From assembly GCA_028284665.1 (NCBI GenBank), contig JANQRG010000046.1:186001-250000 (forward strand): a stretch of DNA of 64,000 nucleotides, read 5' to 3'. The first letter of the stretch is position 1. Every line of letters begins with the position of its first letter. A program made the translations under genes and the position numbers. The notes under the pieces were generated by a model that was given only the letters and a program-made list of their open reading frames with translations, ran no database searches and had not been told where the DNA came from. This stretch comes from Croceivirga sp. (GTDB taxonomy: Bacteria; Bacteroidota; Bacteroidia; Flavobacteriales; Flavobacteriaceae). This document shows positions 17,540 through 27,244 of this stretch, piece after piece.

Positions 17540-18499
17540 TTATTGAAAATAATCAATGATCTGTTCTGCCAGTTCTTCACTGATCCTGTTTTGGGCCTCA
17601 TTGGTAGAGCCACCAACATGAGGGGAGAGGGAGATTTTGGGGTGCATTAATATCCGAATTTCGGGAGTGGGTTCGGATTCGAACACGTCAAGGCCCGCAA
17701 AGGCTACCTTTCCGTTATCCAGTGCCTTTACCAGGGCTGCTTCATCTAAAGTTCCACCACGTGCCGCATTGACTATACCTACGCCTTCTTTCATTTTTGC
17801 AATTTCCTTTTCACCTAGTATGTAGTCCTTTTGTGCCGGGACATTAATGGTAATAAAATCCGACTGTTGCAGTACTTCATTTAAGGTACTCCCGGCTATC
17901 GTAAAATGTACCTCCTGTCCATCGAAAAAGGGAACTGTAATTCTCCTTTCTTCGGGATGATAATCGTAGAACATGATTTTCATCCCCAGCGCAAGGGCCA
18001 ACTGGGCCACCGCTTGACCAATTTGGCCAAAACCAATAATTCCGAGGGTTTTTCCTCGTAGCTCTGTAGCTCCTGAATAGGATTTCTTTAGCTGCCCGAA
18101 CTTATGGTCTCCTTCCAAGGGCATATTTCTATTGGAATCATGTAAAAAACGTATCCCGGTCAGCAAATGGGCCACCACCAATTCCGCAACTGCGGGAGCA
18201 GAAGAAGTGGGTGTATTAATTACGGGAATTCCTTTGTTCCTGGCATACTGCAAGGCGATATTATCCATACCAACGCCCCCCCGACCGACAAGCCGCAGTG
18301 TAGGGCAAGCATCCAGAACATCTTGTCCTACTTTTGTAGCGCTGCGCACCAGTAGCACTTCAATGTTTTTATCATTAATAAAACTGATAAGTTGTTCTTG
18401 TGCCACTCTTGTGGTGATTACTTCAAAACCTTTCTCTTCAAGGAGTTCTTTTCCTGTGGCGCCGATCCCGTCATTGGCGAGAACCTTAATTGTACTCAT
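17540..18499 (-). CDS. serA: D-3-phosphoglycerate dehydrogenase (short form)
   Basis: A 319-residue NAD-dependent 2-hydroxyacid dehydrogenase that oxidises 3-phosphoglycerate to 3-phosphohydroxypyruvate, the first step of serine synthesis. Visible motifs: GRGGVGMDNI, the Rossmann loop GFGQIGQAVAQ, the catalytic Arg in NAARGG and the catalytic His in SPHVGG. It lacks the C-terminal ACT regulatory domain, so feedback inhibition by serine through that domain is not expected. The adjacent serC supports the assignment over other hydroxyacid dehydrogenases. Confidence 0.9.
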   Translation of the reverse strand: MSTIKVLANDGIGATGKELLEEKGFEVITTRVAQEQLISFINDKNIEVLLVRSATKVGQDVLDACPTLRLVGRGGVGMDNIALQYARNKGIPVINTPTSSAPAVAELVVAHLLTGIRFLHDSNRNMPLEGDHKFGQLKKSYSGATELRGKTLGIIGFGQIGQAVAQLALALGMKIMFYDYHPEERRITVPFFDGQEVHFTIAGSTLNEVLQQSDFITINVPAQKDYILGEKEIAKMKEGVGIVNAARGGTLDEAALVKALDNGKVAFAGLDVFESEPTPEIRILMHPKISLSPHVGGSTNEAQNRISEELAEQIIDYFQ

Positions 18500-18532
18500 T
18501 GCTTAATATATAAATTGTAAAGCGGTGATTGA

Positions 18533-19597
18533 TTACCCTTTGCGTTCCAACTCACTCATGATATCTACCAGGACACCGACGCTTTCCAGCGGCAAAGCAT
18601 TATACATAGATGCCCTGTACCCTCCAACAGAGCGGTGACCGTTAATCCCATTAATTCCGGCTTCTTTACACATTTCATCAAAAATCTCCTTTAAGGTATC
18701 ATCCGTGATATTAAACGTGGCATTCATAAAGGAACGGTCCTCTTTTTTGGCAAAACCGGAGAAAACCGGATTAAGATCAATTTCAGAGTAGATCAATTTG
18801 GCCTTTTTCTCATTGATCTCTTCAATGGCGGCGATGCCTCCTAAATCCTTAAGCCACTGCAGCGTAAGCATGGAAGTATATACGGCAAATACCGGGGGGG
18901 TATTAAACATACTGTCTTTGCTGATATGCGTCTGGTAGTCCAGCATTGAGGGAATTTTACGCGATACTTTTCCCAAAACAGCATCTTTAACCACTATCAA
19001 CGTTGTTCCGGCAGGGCCCATATTCTTCTGCGCACCCGCATAGATCAGATCAAATTTTGAAAAATCCAACTGCCTTGAAAAAATGTCTGAACTCATATCG
19101 CAAACCAGGGGAACATCGGTTTCCGGAAAATCCTTTATTTGCGTACCAAAAATCGTATTGTTCGAAGTAAGATGAAGGTAGTCCAGATCATCGGGAATTA
19201 AATATCCTTTTGGGATGTAATTAAAATTATCTTCCTGGGAAGATGCAATCTCCACTACCTCTCCAAACAACCGTGCTTCTTTAATAGCTTTCAAACTCCA
19301 GGTACCTGTATTTACATATCCCGCTCTTTTTTCTAACAAATTGTAAGCAACATTTAAGAATTGCGAGCTGGCTCCCCCTTGTAAAAACAACGCAGAATAC
19401 CCTTTGCCCTCCAATCCGAGTAGCTCCAGTGCTAAAGCCCTGGCTTTTTCCATTATTGCTACAAATGCTTTGCTGCGGTGGGAGATTTCGATGAGAGAGA
19501 GTCCACTGCCGTCCAGTTCTACAACGGCTTTGGCCGCTTGTTTCATGACAACTTCCGGAAGTATACAGGGTCCAGCACTAAAGTTGTGTTTTTTCAT
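18533..19597 (-). CDS. serC: phosphoserine aminotransferase
   Basis: A 354-residue PLP aminotransferase that converts 3-phosphohydroxypyruvate and glutamate to phosphoserine. The N-terminal KHNFSAGPCILP, LFLQGGASSQF and PLP-lysine region YAGAQKNMGPAG are diagnostic of SerC. It precedes serA by 33 bases on the same strand, so steps one and two of serine synthesis are cotranscribed. No serB is visible in the window. Confidence 0.95.
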   Translation of the reverse strand: MKKHNFSAGPCILPEVVMKQAAKAVVELDGSGLSLIEISHRSKAFVAIMEKARALALELLGLEGKGYSALFLQGGASSQFLNVAYNLLEKRAGYVNTGTWSLKAIKEARLFGEVVEIASSQEDNFNYIPKGYLIPDDLDYLHLTSNNTIFGTQIKDFPETDVPLVCDMSSDIFSRQLDFSKFDLIYAGAQKNMGPAGTTLIVVKDAVLGKVSRKIPSMLDYQTHISKDSMFNTPPVFAVYTSMLTLQWLKDLGGIAAIEEINEKKAKLIYSEIDLNPVFSGFAKKEDRSFMNATFNITDDTLKEIFDEMCKEAGINGINGHRSVGGYRASMYNALPLESVGVLVDIMSELERKG

Positions 19598-19681
19598 GTA
19601 TATAGTGTTTTAATGGCGTATGGTAGTCTGTTTAAGCGTCGCCAAAGTTCTTAAAATTTTATGGATTGTATCCATACCCTT

Positions 19682-20731
19682 TTAATCAAGTTGCAATAAA
19701 AAAGCCATGGTGTCTACCCCATCGGCATAATCATTGAGTGCGGGCAGTTGGGTTTGTCCCGGGGGTACCTCATTAGGCAAGAGATCATGGGTAACCACGC
19801 ATTGAATAGCATTGGAAGAGGTTTTGATCCACTCTTTTACCTCCTCCGGATCAGTGTAGTATTCAAAAAAAACCGTACCCACCGGAGAGGCAATACCTTG
19901 ATCCTCTTTTAAAATTAAAAATCCGTTATCCAGAATCTTGAATTCGGACATCAGATACACCGCCTTATTGTAATCGTAATTGTTAGCATACTTATGATTC
20001 TGAAGTATGCTTTCCCACGGTTGGATAGCCTCAAAAAACGCAGCGAAATCATATCCTTCAGGAACATAGAGTTTGGATACGCTACGGCACCCCAGGCCAT
20101 AATATCTGAAAATGTCTTCTCCCAGCGATGCCAGGGTTTCTTTATTTTCTCTTCCGGAGATGACCGCCAGAGCGTTCCTATTCTTACGAATAATACTGGG
20201 GTACTTATTGAAGTAATACTCGAAATAACGTCCGGTGTTGTTGCTGCCTGTTGCAATAACGGCATCAAAACCCTGTAGTTGCTCTTCTGTGAAAAGGATA
20301 CGTTCCTTAATACCAGGATCCATTGTAATAAGGTATTCCACTAGAAAGGGAAGTAGTACCTTATCGTTTGAAGATAGCTTGGCAAGCACGGTATTTCCCG
20401 AAAACAAAACACATAAAACGTCATGAAAACCTACCAGGGGAATATTTCCTGCCATGATAATCGCGATTCGTCTTGGATTGTTACGCTCGGACAGTGTATA
20501 TGCCCCGAGCCATTGTGTGATATTTTCCCTGGAAAGTTGGTTGCCCCAATACCCCAAAGCATATTTTATGTTTTCAGCAGTAAACCAACTGTTTTGTGTA
20601 CTGGCCTTTTCAATAGCCACTTCAAGTTTATTTTCCCACGGATTCGTAGCTGCTTTTCGGTTTTCACAAAAATTGTTAAGGAATGCTCCCAGTTTCACAA
20701 AACTGCTAAAATACGGGATGTTATGCGCCAT
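19682..20731 (-). CDS. acyl-CoA reductase (LuxC-like)
   Basis: A 349-residue aldehyde-dehydrogenase-fold protein of the LuxC/acyl-CoA reductase family, which reduces acyl-CoA or acyl esters to aldehydes. The Gly-rich stretch IIMAGNIPLVGFHD, ATGSNNTGRYF and the presumed nucleophile Cys in GLGCRSVSKLYVP are visible. It sits head-to-head with a ferredoxin gene (66-base spacer) and upstream of serC; this grouping recurs in flavobacteria as I recall. The natural substrate is unknown. Confidence 0.82.
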   Translation of the reverse strand: MAHNIPYFSSFVKLGAFLNNFCENRKAATNPWENKLEVAIEKASTQNSWFTAENIKYALGYWGNQLSRENITQWLGAYTLSERNNPRRIAIIMAGNIPLVGFHDVLCVLFSGNTVLAKLSSNDKVLLPFLVEYLITMDPGIKERILFTEEQLQGFDAVIATGSNNTGRYFEYYFNKYPSIIRKNRNALAVISGRENKETLASLGEDIFRYYGLGCRSVSKLYVPEGYDFAAFFEAIQPWESILQNHKYANNYDYNKAVYLMSEFKILDNGFLILKEDQGIASPVGTVFFEYYTDPEEVKEWIKTSSNAIQCVVTHDLLPNEVPPGQTQLPALNDYADGVDTMAFLLQLD

Positions 20732-20736
20732 TTTAT

Positions 20737-20767
20737 TTGTAGAAAATTTCGCCAGGATTTATTTTTG
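20737..20767 (+). promoter_or_regulatory. promoter of the ferredoxin gene
   Basis: TTG (20737-20739), a 20-base spacer and TATTTTTG (20760-20767) match the Bacteroidetes -33/-7 consensus exactly, 30 bases before the ATG. It lies in the divergent spacer shared with the acyl-CoA reductase gene. Confidence 0.65.
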
Positions 20768-20797
20768 TGTAAAAGTACGCATTGAAAAAGGAATGTT

Positions 20798-21151
20798 ATG
20801 GCTATCATTATAACCGATGAATGTATCAACTGTGGGGCTTGCGAGCCAGAGTGCCCCAATACTGCTATCTACGAAGGTGCGGATGAATGGCGCTACAGTG
20901 ATGGGACCTCGCTTAAGGGAAATGTAGTATTACCTAACGGTAAAGAAGTTAATGCGGATGAAGTACAGGAACCGATAAGCGATGAAATCTATTATATTTC
21001 CCCGGACAAATGTACGGAGTGTATGGGCTTCCATGAAGAACCACAGTGTGCAGCTGTTTGTCCTGTAGATTGTTGTGTTCCCGATGAGGATATAGTAGAA
21101 ACGGAAGAAGAGCTACTCGGAAAGCAGCAATTCATGCACCCGGAGGAGTAA
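20798..21151 (+). CDS. 2[4Fe-4S] dicluster ferredoxin
   Basis: A 117-residue ferredoxin with [12 protein letters not shown] near the N-terminus and CTECMG-x(7)[10 protein letters not shown] near residue 80, eight ligands for two [4Fe-4S] clusters, separated by an insertion of about 45 residues. The long second-cluster loop and the acidic C-terminus resemble the YfhL/Chromatium-type ferredoxins. It donates low-potential electrons in the cytoplasm; the neighbouring acyl-CoA reductase is a possible partner, by location only. It is monocistronic, with its own promoter and terminator. Confidence 0.92.
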   Translation: MAIIITDECINCGACEPECPNTAIYEGADEWRYSDGTSLKGNVVLPNGKEVNADEVQEPISDEIYYISPDKCTECMGFHEEPQCAAVCPVDCCVPDEDIVETEEELLGKQQFMHPEE

Positions 21152-21174
21152 TTAAGGAAGATTAACTATTTTCA

Positions 21175-21201
21175 CCCGAATCATAATGATTCGGGTTTTT
21201 T
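21175..21201 (+). terminator. Rho-independent terminator after ferredoxin
   Basis: CCCGAATCA-TAA-TGATTCGGG followed by TTTTTT: a perfect 9-bp stem, tri-nucleotide loop and T-run, 23 bases after the stop. Confidence 0.9.
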
Positions 21202-21327
21202 ATGGAGAAGGAGAAAACATATACCGGAATTTGGATGAAAATTGGATGTTTTTTGTCCGCTCTGGCCATTTTAGGGATTATCACAATAATAGGTATTTTC
21301 CTCTTTAATATTTGGCGTGGATTTTAG
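21202..21327 (+). CDS. possible 41-residue single-helix membrane protein
   Basis: An ATG immediately after the terminator T-run opens a 41-codon frame: a polar start MEKEKTYTGIWMK, one hydrophobic helix (CFLSALAILGIITIIGIFLF) and NIWRGF. A second in-frame ATG at 21235 has GGAGAAGGAG-like purines upstream and would give 30 residues. It would need transcription through the terminator or from an unseen promoter. Amino-acid pattern is that of a genuine small membrane protein, but the length is too short to be sure. It fills part of the 320-base gap between the ferredoxin and ychF genes. Confidence 0.35.
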   Translation: MEKEKTYTGIWMKIGCFLSALAILGIITIIGIFLFNIWRGF

Positions 21328-21353
21328 CCACTACGCTATTAAAACTTCACCCT

Positions 21354-21361
21354 ATATTTGC
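21354..21361 (+). promoter_or_regulatory. candidate -7 element (TATATTTG) for ychF
   Basis: TATATTTG followed by CACCC, a common flavobacterial start-site context, 111 bases before the ychF ATG. No clear -33 TTG. It would give ychF a leader of about 105 bases, in which I see no recognised structure. Confidence 0.4.
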
Positions 21362-21472
21362 ACCCTTGAAAACGGGACTTAAATGGTTCAAGATAAATCG
21401 TATTGGTAAGTTCACAACTGATGCAAACGCTATTGTCTCAAGTCTTTGGTCTAATATCTATTGTCTTAATTT

Positions 21473-22567
21473 ATGAAAGCCGGAATCGTAGGATTGCCCA
21501 ACGTTGGAAAATCAACCTTGTTTAATTGCCTCTCCAATGCAAAAGCGCAAAGCGCGAACTTTCCTTTCTGCACGATAGAACCCAATATCGGTGTGGTTAA
21601 CGTTCCGGACCATCGCCTGGAAAAATTAGAAGGGTTGGTAAATCCGCAACAAGTGGTTCCCGCTACTGTAGAAATAGTAGATATCGCCGGGTTGGTCAAA
21701 GGTGCGAGCAAAGGCGAAGGACTGGGGAACCAGTTCCTGGGAAACATTCGTGAAACCGATGCCATACTCCATGTATTGCGGTGTTTTGATAATGACAATG
21801 TCGTGCATGTTGATGGTTCCGTAGACCCTATCCGGGATAAGGAAACTATTGATATTGAACTACAACTCAAAGATCTCGAGAGTATCGAAAAACGTCTGGA
21901 TAAAGCCTCCCGTGCTGCTAAAACCGGAAATAAAGAGGCTCAAAAAGAGGTTGCCGTACTGAGCTCTGTGAAAGTCGGCTTGGAATCCGGAAAATCCGTT
22001 CGCGCCATAGCGGTAAACGATGAGGACCGCTTGGAATTTGTAAAGCCTTTACAACTCATTACCGATAAACCGGTGATGTACGTCTGCAACGTGGATGAGC
22101 GTGCCGCTGTTGAGGGCAACGCTTATGTACAAGAAGTAAGGGAAGCGGTTAAAGACGAGCAGGCCGAAGTAATTTATTTGGCGGTAGGCACCGAAGCGGA
22201 TATTGCCGAATTAGAGACCTATGAAGAACGGCAATTGTTTTTGGAAGACTTAGGACTGACTGAGCCTGGATCTGCAAAATTGATCCGGGGAGCTTACAAA
22301 TTATTGGATTTGGAAACCTACTTTACTGCCGGAGAAAAGGAAGTTCGGGCATGGACCATTAATAAAGGGGCGACCGCACCCCAGGCCGCAGGAGTTATCC
22401 ATACCGATTTTGAAAAAGGCTTTATTCGTGCAGAAGTGATCGCTTTTGACGATTATGTAAGCTTCGGCAGTGAAGCCAAGGTTAAGGAAGCAGGTAAAAT
22501 TCGTGTGGAAGGAAAGGACTATGTAGTAAAGGATGGAGACGTGATGCACTTTCGGTTTAACGTCTGA
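21473..22567 (+). CDS. ychF: ribosome-associated ATPase YchF/OLA1
   Basis: A 364-residue Obg-family P-loop protein, unusual in preferring ATP. Motifs: P-loop GLPNVGKST (7-15), switch I ANFPFCTIEPN, DIAGLVKGASKGEGLGNQFL (G3), and NVDE in place of the GTP-specific NKxD. The C-terminal TGS-like domain ends with KDGDVMHFRFNV, the YchF signature. It binds ribosomes and takes part in stress and antioxidant responses in other bacteria. It is preceded by its own promoter and followed by a hairpin. Confidence 0.95.
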   Translation: MKAGIVGLPNVGKSTLFNCLSNAKAQSANFPFCTIEPNIGVVNVPDHRLEKLEGLVNPQQVVPATVEIVDIAGLVKGASKGEGLGNQFLGNIRETDAILHVLRCFDNDNVVHVDGSVDPIRDKETIDIELQLKDLESIEKRLDKASRAAKTGNKEAQKEVAVLSSVKVGLESGKSVRAIAVNDEDRLEFVKPLQLITDKPVMYVCNVDERAAVEGNAYVQEVREAVKDEQAEVIYLAVGTEADIAELETYEERQLFLEDLGLTEPGSAKLIRGAYKLLDLETYFTAGEKEVRAWTINKGATAPQAAGVIHTDFEKGFIRAEVIAFDDYVSFGSEAKVKEAGKIRVEGKDYVVKDGDVMHFRFNV

Positions 22568-22574
22568 TAGGGCT

Positions 22575-22604
22575 ATCAACAATCCCGCCTTTTTTATTGT
22601 TGAT
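22575..22604 (+). terminator. possible terminator hairpin after ychF
   Basis: ATCAACAAT and ATTGTTGAT form a 9-bp stem; a T-run lies in the 12-base loop instead of after the stem, so it may be an imperfect terminator or just an inverted repeat. Confidence 0.35.
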
Positions 22605-22673
22605 TACTTTCCGGGGACTACATTTTGATTTTTGCCCCATAATTTTATATTAGTCAGGATAATCGCACCGCTA

Positions 22674-24530
22674 ATGGCACAAACCCAATATACGGAAGAG
22701 AATATTCGTTCCCTGGACTGGAAAGAGCATATCCGGATGCGTCCTGGGATGTATATCGGAAAATTGGGGGATGGTTCTTCTGCGGATGACGGTATTTATA
22801 TTCTTTTAAAAGAAGTCATTGACAATTGTATTGACGAATTTGTCATGGGTGCCGGAAAAACCATTGATATTTCCATTAAAGAGAATGTGGTTAAAGTGCG
22901 GGATTACGGTCGTGGTATCCCCCTGGGAAAAGTGGTGGATGTGGTATCTAAAATGAATACCGGAGGGAAATACGATACCAGGGCCTTCAAGAAATCGGTG
23001 GGCCTAAATGGAGTAGGGACCAAAGCGGTGAACGCTTTGTCTACTTTTTTCAAAGTAGAATCTACGCGGGACGGACAATCAAAATCAGCGGAGTTTGAAA
23101 CCGGCAACCTGTTGCATGAGGTTTTAGAAGAGAGTTCCAAACGCCGGGGCACCCTGGTTAGTTTTACCCCGGATCAGAGCATATTCAAAAATTTCAAATA
23201 CCGGAACGAGTATGTAGAGCGGATGCTCAAGAACTACGTGTATCTCAACCCCGGCTTGACCATAGTGTTCAACGGGGAAAAATACCATTCTCAAAACGGG
23301 CTAAAAGATCTGTTGGAAGACACCAACAATCAGGACGATTTTTTGTACCCGGTAATCCACTTAAAAGGAGACGACATCGAAGTCGCAATTACGCACAGCA
23401 AAACGCAATATAGCGAGGAGTATCATTCTTTTGTAAATGGACAACACACCACCCAGGGAGGTACGCATCAAGCAGCGTTTCGGGAAGCTATTGTAAAAAC
23501 CTTGCGGGACTTTTACGGAAAAAACTACGATGCTTCAGATATCAGGAAATCAATTATTTCTGCGGTATCCATAAAAGTAATGGAACCCGTTTTTGAAAGC
23601 CAGACGAAAACAAAGTTAGGTTCCACGGATATGGGTGGCGGACTGCCTACGGTACGCACCTATGTAAATGATTTTGTCGGGAAATACCTGGACAACTATT
23701 TGCATAAGAATCCGGGAACTGCTGAGGTGTTGCAACGCAAGATTATCCAGGCGGAGAAAGAACGTAAGGAACTGTCCGGTATTCGGAAGTTAGCCCGGGA
23801 GCGCGCCAAAAAAGCAAGTTTGCACAACAAGAAGCTCCGCGACTGCCGGATTCATCTGGGGGATATGAAAAACGAACGGCGCCTGGATACCACACTGTTC
23901 ATCACCGAGGGGGATTCCGCTTCCGGGTCCATTACAAAATCCCGGGATGTAAATACCCAGGCCGTCTTTAGTCTTAGGGGGAAACCCTTGAATTCCTACG
24001 GGATGAGCAAAAAAATTGTGTATGAGAATGAGGAATTTAACCTCTTACAAGCGGCGTTGAATATCGAAGAATCGTTGGAGAGCCTGAGATACAACAATAT
24101 CGTTATTGCTACGGATGCTGATGTGGACGGTATGCATATCCGATTACTCTTAATTACCTTCTTTTTGCAGTTTTTTCCTGAGCTCATTAAAGAAAACCAT
24201 TTATACATCCTGCAGACCCCTTTGTTTCGGGTACGAAATAAGAAAGAAACCATTTACTGCTATTCGGAAGAAGAAAAACAAAACGCTATTCAAAAGCTGT
24301 CGGGGAAGCCGGAAATCACCCGATTTAAGGGATTGGGGGAGATTTCTCCGGATGAGTTCAAACACTTCATTGGCGAGGACATTCGTTTGGAACCTGTAAT
24401 GTTGGATAAGGCCATGTCCATTGATCAACTGTTACAATTTTATATGGGAAAAAATACGCCTGACCGACAGAAATTCATCATTAAAAATTTGAAAGTAGAA
24501 CTTGATTTGGTAGAAGAAAAAGAATTGTAA
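22674..24530 (+). CDS. parE: DNA topoisomerase IV subunit B
   Basis: A 618-residue type IIA topoisomerase ATPase subunit. GHKL ATPase motifs are at the N-terminus (Glu47 and Asn51 in [32 protein letters not shown]), followed by the transducer domain and the TOPRIM motifs TEGDSASGS and DADVDG. It lacks the long insert of proteobacterial GyrB and is cotranscribed with the A subunit, 26 bases downstream, which favours ParE over GyrB. The ATG at 22674 is used; the upstream in-frame TTG at 22632 adds residues not seen in the family. Confidence 0.92.
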   Translation: MAQTQYTEENIRSLDWKEHIRMRPGMYIGKLGDGSSADDGIYILLKEVIDNCIDEFVMGAGKTIDISIKENVVKVRDYGRGIPLGKVVDVVSKMNTGGKYDTRAFKKSVGLNGVGTKAVNALSTFFKVESTRDGQSKSAEFETGNLLHEVLEESSKRRGTLVSFTPDQSIFKNFKYRNEYVERMLKNYVYLNPGLTIVFNGEKYHSQNGLKDLLEDTNNQDDFLYPVIHLKGDDIEVAITHSKTQYSEEYHSFVNGQHTTQGGTHQAAFREAIVKTLRDFYGKNYDASDIRKSIISAVSIKVMEPVFESQTKTKLGSTDMGGGLPTVRTYVNDFVGKYLDNYLHKNPGTAEVLQRKIIQAEKERKELSGIRKLARERAKKASLHNKKLRDCRIHLGDMKNERRLDTTLFITEGDSASGSITKSRDVNTQAVFSLRGKPLNSYGMSKKIVYENEEFNLLQAALNIEESLESLRYNNIVIATDADVDGMHIRLLLITFFLQFFPELIKENHLYILQTPLFRVRNKKETIYCYSEEEKQNAIQKLSGKPEITRFKGLGEISPDEFKHFIGEDIRLEPVMLDKAMSIDQLLQFYMGKNTPDRQKFIIKNLKVELDLVEEKEL

Positions 24531-24555
24531 ATCAAAGAGATATGTTGTTTGTATA

Positions 24556-27183
24556 ATGGAAGAAAACGGGGAATTGCTGGAGAATAATTCAAATGAGACC
24601 CACGACACTGGTGAAACACTTACCCGGGTAACGGGAATGTACAAAGACTGGTTCTTAGACTACGCTTCTTATGTAATTTTAGAACGTGCTGTTCCGGCCC
24701 TGGAGGATGGCTTTAAACCAGTACAACGCCGAATTATGCATGCTCTTAAGGAACTGGACGATGGGCGCTACAACAAAGTGGCCAATGTGGTAGGACACAC
24801 CATGCAATATCACCCTCATGGAGATGCCAGTATTGGAGATGCCATGGTGCAAATTGGTCAAAAGGAGTTGCTGATAGATACACAGGGTAACTGGGGTAAT
24901 ATCCTTACCGGAGATAGCGCTGCTGCCTCGCGATATATAGAAGCACGGCTGTCGAAGTTTGCTCTGGAAGTTGTTTTCAGCCCTAAGATCACGGAATGGC
25001 AGCTTTCCTATGACGGAAGAAAAAAGGAGCCTGTAAATCTTCCCGTGAAATTCCCCTTATTACTGGCCCAGGGGGCTGAAGGGATCGCTGTGGGACTATC
25101 TACCAAGATACTACCGCATAACTTTAACGAACTGATTGATGCTTCTATCAAGCATTTAAGAGGACAACGGTTTACATTATTTCCCGATTTCCCAACTGCA
25201 GGCATTATTGATGTCACCAATTATAACGACGGGCTTAGAGGCGGGAAGATCCGGATTCGGGCTAGGATTGAGAGCAAAGACAAGAATACACTGATTATAA
25301 AGGAGATACCGTATGCTACCAATACGTCTTCTTTAATAGATTCTATCCTAAAGGCAAATGATAAAGGGAAGATCAAGATCAAAAAAATTGAGGACAATAC
25401 CGCTGCAGAAGTAGAAATTCTGGTACATATTCCCAGTGGTATTTCCCCTGATAAAACGATAGATGCTCTGTACGCCTTTACAGCTTGTGAGTCATCCATA
25501 TCCCCGCTTGGATGTGTTATTGAAGACAATAGCCCGGTCTTTATGGGCGTAAGTGAAATTCTTAAGCGTTCTACGGACAACACCGTCGACTTGCTGAAGC
25601 AGGAGCTTGAAATCAAGTTGAAGGAGCTGGAAGAACAATGGCATTTTGCCTCCCTGGAACGCATCTTTATCGAAAATCGGATCTATCGTGATATTGAAGA
25701 GCAAGAAACCTGGGAAGGCGTTATTGCAGCGATAGATAAAGGATTGCAACCCTACACCCAGCACTTAAGGAGAGCAGTAACGGAAGAGGATATTGTTCGG
25801 CTTACAGAGATCCGGATCAAGCGAATTTCGAAATTTGACCTGGACAAGGCAAAACAACATATTGAAAGCCTGGAGGAGGGTATCCAGGAAACGAAGCATC
25901 ACCTGGAAAACCTGATCAGCTTTGCTATAGACTACTTTAAAACGCTGAAGAAGAAATATGGTAAAGATTGGAACCGGAAGTCAGAGATCCGGGTTTTTGA
26001 TGATATTGAGGCAACCAAAGTAGTTATTCGGAATACGAAACTCTATGTGAATCGGGAAGAGGGATTCATTGGTACTTCGTTGCGCAGGGATGAATACGTA
26101 ACAGACTGTAGCGATATTGACGATATCATTGTCTTTACCAAAAAAGGACAAATGATGGTCACCAAGGTAGATGCCAAGACGTTTGTCGATAAAAACATCA
26201 TTCATGTGGCTGTTTTTAAAAAGAAGGATAAGCGAACCACCTATAATATGATCTATAAAGACGGCAAGGGAGGGTCCGGTTATATAAAAAGATTTAATGT
26301 TACGGCAATTACCCGCGATAAGATGTATGATCTTACCAGTGGCAAACCGTATACCGATGTGCTGTATTTCAGTGCCAATCCCAATGGAGAAGCCGAGGTG
26401 GTTACCGTGCATCTGAGACAATCCGGGAGCATTAAAAAATTAAAGTGGGATTTAGACTTTGCAGATGTCCTTATAAAAGGAAGAGCTTCCAAAGGGAATA
26501 TTGTTACAAAATATCCTGTAAAACGAATTGAACTAAAGGAAAAAGGGTTGTCTACCTTAAAGCCCCGTAAAATTTGGTTTGATGAAGTCGTACAGCGTTT
26601 GAATGTAGATGAGCGAGGGGAGCTACTTGGAGAGTTTCGGGCGGAAGATATGCTTTTGGTGGCTAACCAAAGGGGGTATGTAAAAACCATCCTGCCAGAT
26701 CTGAATACCCGTTTTGATGATGATATGATCGTCCTCGAAAAGTGGAAGCCTAACAAACCAATTTCCGTAATTTACTATGAGGGGGAAAAAGAGCGGGTGT
26801 ATGTGAAGCGTTTTCTCATAGAAAACTCGAATAAAGAAGAATTGGTGATCTCAGAACATCCGAAATCCCAACTGGAGTTAATTGCCACCGACTGGCGCCC
26901 TGTGGTGGAAATTGAATTTGCAAAACCCCGGGGAAAAGAGGCAAAACCCAATGAGCAAATTAGTTTGGAAGAATTTATCGCGATTAAAGGGATAAAGGCA
27001 CTCGGAAATCAATTGACCTCCTTAAAAGTAAAACAGATTAGCAGCTTACAACCACTCCCTTTTAACGAGCCAAAAGAGCAAGCAGCAAGCGATATTGAGG
27101 TGATAGATGAGGAAGCGATAGCTGGAGAAAACAAGGAAACAGAGGAAAAAAACACTGATTATGATCAAACCACCTTGTTTTGA
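24556..27183 (+). CDS. parC: DNA topoisomerase IV subunit A
   Basis: An 875-residue DNA-cleaving subunit. The active-site Tyr127 follows Arg126 in AASRYIEAR; the winged-helix segment GFKPVQRRIMHAL and YHPHGDASIG (quinolone-determining region) are intact. A long C-terminal region from about residue 480 has degenerate beta-pinwheel blades but no canonical GyrA-box (QRRGGKG), which supports ParC rather than GyrA. A Lys/Glu-rich tail ends in DYDQTTLF. Forms the A2B2 enzyme with ParE to decatenate chromosomes. Confidence 0.92.
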   Translation: MEENGELLENNSNETHDTGETLTRVTGMYKDWFLDYASYVILERAVPALEDGFKPVQRRIMHALKELDDGRYNKVANVVGHTMQYHPHGDASIGDAMVQIGQKELLIDTQGNWGNILTGDSAAASRYIEARLSKFALEVVFSPKITEWQLSYDGRKKEPVNLPVKFPLLLAQGAEGIAVGLSTKILPHNFNELIDASIKHLRGQRFTLFPDFPTAGIIDVTNYNDGLRGGKIRIRARIESKDKNTLIIKEIPYATNTSSLIDSILKANDKGKIKIKKIEDNTAAEVEILVHIPSGISPDKTIDALYAFTACESSISPLGCVIEDNSPVFMGVSEILKRSTDNTVDLLKQELEIKLKELEEQWHFASLERIFIENRIYRDIEEQETWEGVIAAIDKGLQPYTQHLRRAVTEEDIVRLTEIRIKRISKFDLDKAKQHIESLEEGIQETKHHLENLISFAIDYFKTLKKKYGKDWNRKSEIRVFDDIEATKVVIRNTKLYVNREEGFIGTSLRRDEYVTDCSDIDDIIVFTKKGQMMVTKVDAKTFVDKNIIHVAVFKKKDKRTTYNMIYKDGKGGSGYIKRFNVTAITRDKMYDLTSGKPYTDVLYFSANPNGEAEVVTVHLRQSGSIKKLKWDLDFADVLIKGRASKGNIVTKYPVKRIELKEKGLSTLKPRKIWFDEVVQRLNVDERGELLGEFRAEDMLLVANQRGYVKTILPDLNTRFDDDMIVLEKWKPNKPISVIYYEGEKERVYVKRFLIENSNKEELVISEHPKSQLELIATDWRPVVEIEFAKPRGKEAKPNEQISLEEFIAIKGIKALGNQLTSLKVKQISSLQPLPFNEPKEQAASDIEVIDEEAIAGENKETEEKNTDYDQTTLF

Positions 27184-27244
27184 TGGATAATTCCTGTATC
27201 TTCCGGCCTTTTAGTTTCCCTAATTCCTATAAACATTAAAACCT

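Noticed and set aside
17540-18499. SerA as truncated because the ACT domain is absent
   Set aside because: Short SerA forms of about 320 residues are normal in Bacteroidetes; the frame ends cleanly.
21362-21472. Possible riboswitch or tRNA in the ychF leader
   Set aside because: I looked for cloverleaf arms and known aptamer cores and found none.
24556-27183. Naming the pair at 22674-27183 gyrB/gyrA
   Set aside because: No GyrA-box in the C-terminal region and adjacent A and B subunits point to topoisomerase IV.
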